Source of the DNA: Alviniconcha marisindica
Lineage: Eukaryota > Mollusca > Gastropoda > Provannidae
Direction: 5' to 3'
DNA: 64,000 bases
NCBI GenBank assembly: GCA_018857735.1
Contig: JABMCL010002949.1
Span: 1 to 64,000, forward strand
The first letter of the stretch is position 1; each line of letters starts with the position of its first letter. The translations under genes were made by a program, and so were the position numbers. This document shows, piece after piece, positions 62,856 through 64,000 of the stretch. Below the pieces are notes generated by a model. It made no database searches. It was not told where the DNA came from and saw only the letters and a program-made list of their open reading frames with translations.

Positions 62856-64000
62856 CTGAAACAGTGCGAACATCAAAGCAGTGTTAGACTCAATGCCTAT
62901 GGGACACGTATATTACTCCAGATCTAAATATATACCAAGAAGAAAGGAGATGAATCAAATTCAATTTAAATGTCACGGCCACTCATGCAACATTAAATTT
63001 GAAAAGCATGATTCTCAGAGCTAGAGAGGCACATAACTTGATTCATAAAAATGAGAATGTAGAAAGGAAAGAAACTGGAAATATTTTACCAGTGTGTTCA
63101 CGTTCCCGGAAGTAGGAGATGAGGTTGATATTTTGAGGCAAAGCTGCCTTTTGCCATGCACAATTCCCATCTTTCTCTGATTTTCTTAGCACAACATCAG
63201 CCAGTCTGCATGCAGAGGAGCCAGCATGCACAAGTGATCGCTTACACTCGCGCCAACACACTGACTGCGAAGAGCTGTGCCTACGCTTCTACACTCTTCC
63301 TTCCCTCTTCAAGCCACGGCTACTTGACCATGCAGTGGCCAACGAATTACACTCCATTTTCCAGAGAAAATGATACTTAACAAACCTGGCTTTACTACCA
63401 GACCCCATGACATCAAATGATGTCTCTGACATACACAGCAGGGAAAATGGACAACCTGGACTCTTCTTACACACCAAGTTCCAACAATACTTGCCCATTA
63501 CAGTACCAATACGCACCATGCAAGCACATGTATGTGAGGATTATTAGTGGGGCAACAATCACAAAACAACAGGACCCCAGGCAGCTAAAAAAAAAGTATC
63601 AAGTGCCTGTACTGTGGAGATGTTGGAGTAGAAGATCAACAGGAAGCAATCCGGGAGTTATTGCGCCCCTAGACTCCACTCTGAACAAGGCGCTTCTAGT
63701 AGTGCCGTCAGCTTGGGTCCACTGCCAGCGAATGAAGGACACTATAGTACCAGTTGAGAACTCTTTTCCTGTCCACTAGTGGTGGGTTTCCGCCATTCCT
63801 ACTTCTCATCTCTCGCTACAAAATGAATGCAGACTCATCAGAAATGATCTCTTCAACGGTGCTGGAAGGTGATCTTGGGTGTGATAAAGCGTGGGCTGGT
63901 GGCCTTTTCCATGATTGCAACATGATTAATCAATGGGATTTTTCAGCTCCACAATTAACATCATGGTCGTCCATTGTCTATCATTATTGTAAAATTAGCA
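62856..64000. other. Probable RasGEF1 intron to the window edge, no exon found
   Basis: No further RasGEF1 exon is recognised. 63060-63900 is richer in GC and has open frames of 60-120 codons on both strands that resemble no known family. It could be a decayed mobile element. Confidence 0.4.

Noticed and set aside
63156..63779. Open frames of 74-120 codons near the right edge
   Set aside because: No recognisable family, no matching frames on either side and no RasGEF1 similarity; possibly mobile-element remains but not supportable.

Overview
This is nuclear DNA from an animal, most likely a mollusc and probably a gastropod. That placing is inference: it rests on many-exon genes with GT-AG introns, animal-type PMS2 and RasGEF1 orthologues, tRNA-derived SINEs and very abundant CA/GT, GA/CT, TA and poly-G/poly-C tracts. 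No bacterial genes, operons, CRISPR arrays or rRNA genes are visible. The species cannot be named from the sequence.

Layout. Bases 1-13404 form one huge imperfect palindrome: a left arm (1 to about 6870), a loop of about 165 bases, and a right arm (about 7036-13404) that reads as the reverse complement of the left arm. It is mostly microsatellite, and parts look like low-quality consensus. It is probably a fold-back read artefact at a contig end, although a real inverted duplication is not excluded. From 13405 to about 19000 the window is intergenic, with SINEs, microsatellites, dispersed repeats and a CpG-rich patch that may be promoter.

The main gene is PMS2, the endonuclease subunit of the MutL-alpha mismatch repair heterodimer. 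It lies on the + strand from a candidate ATG at 19014 to a TAG at 50599-50601, in about 27 exons. Every exon joins in phase with the next, and the ATPase motifs, the NVTPDKRQ motif, the DQHA(X)2E(X)4E endonuclease motif and the ACR and CPHGRP metal-site motifs are all present. The second gene is a RasGEF1-family exchange factor on the - strand, converging on PMS2. Ten exons (62855 down to 57445) give the Cdc25-homology catalytic domain; the 5' exons lie beyond the right edge of the window and the 3' terminus is uncertain.

The most striking pattern is repeated duplication of exon-intron junctions inside PMS2: decayed relics on both sides of exon 4, a tandem duplication of the exon 9 acceptor whose upstream copy has lost its AG, a minisatellite that resembles the exon 15 acceptor, and a second copy of the exon 5 donor. 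Other observations are a 300-base fold-back element in intron 2, a scattered 19-base motif, a reading-frame break in the linker exon that a 262-base intron would repair, about ten separate minisatellites, several dispersed repeat families, and a run of 97 G residues in a RasGEF1 intron.
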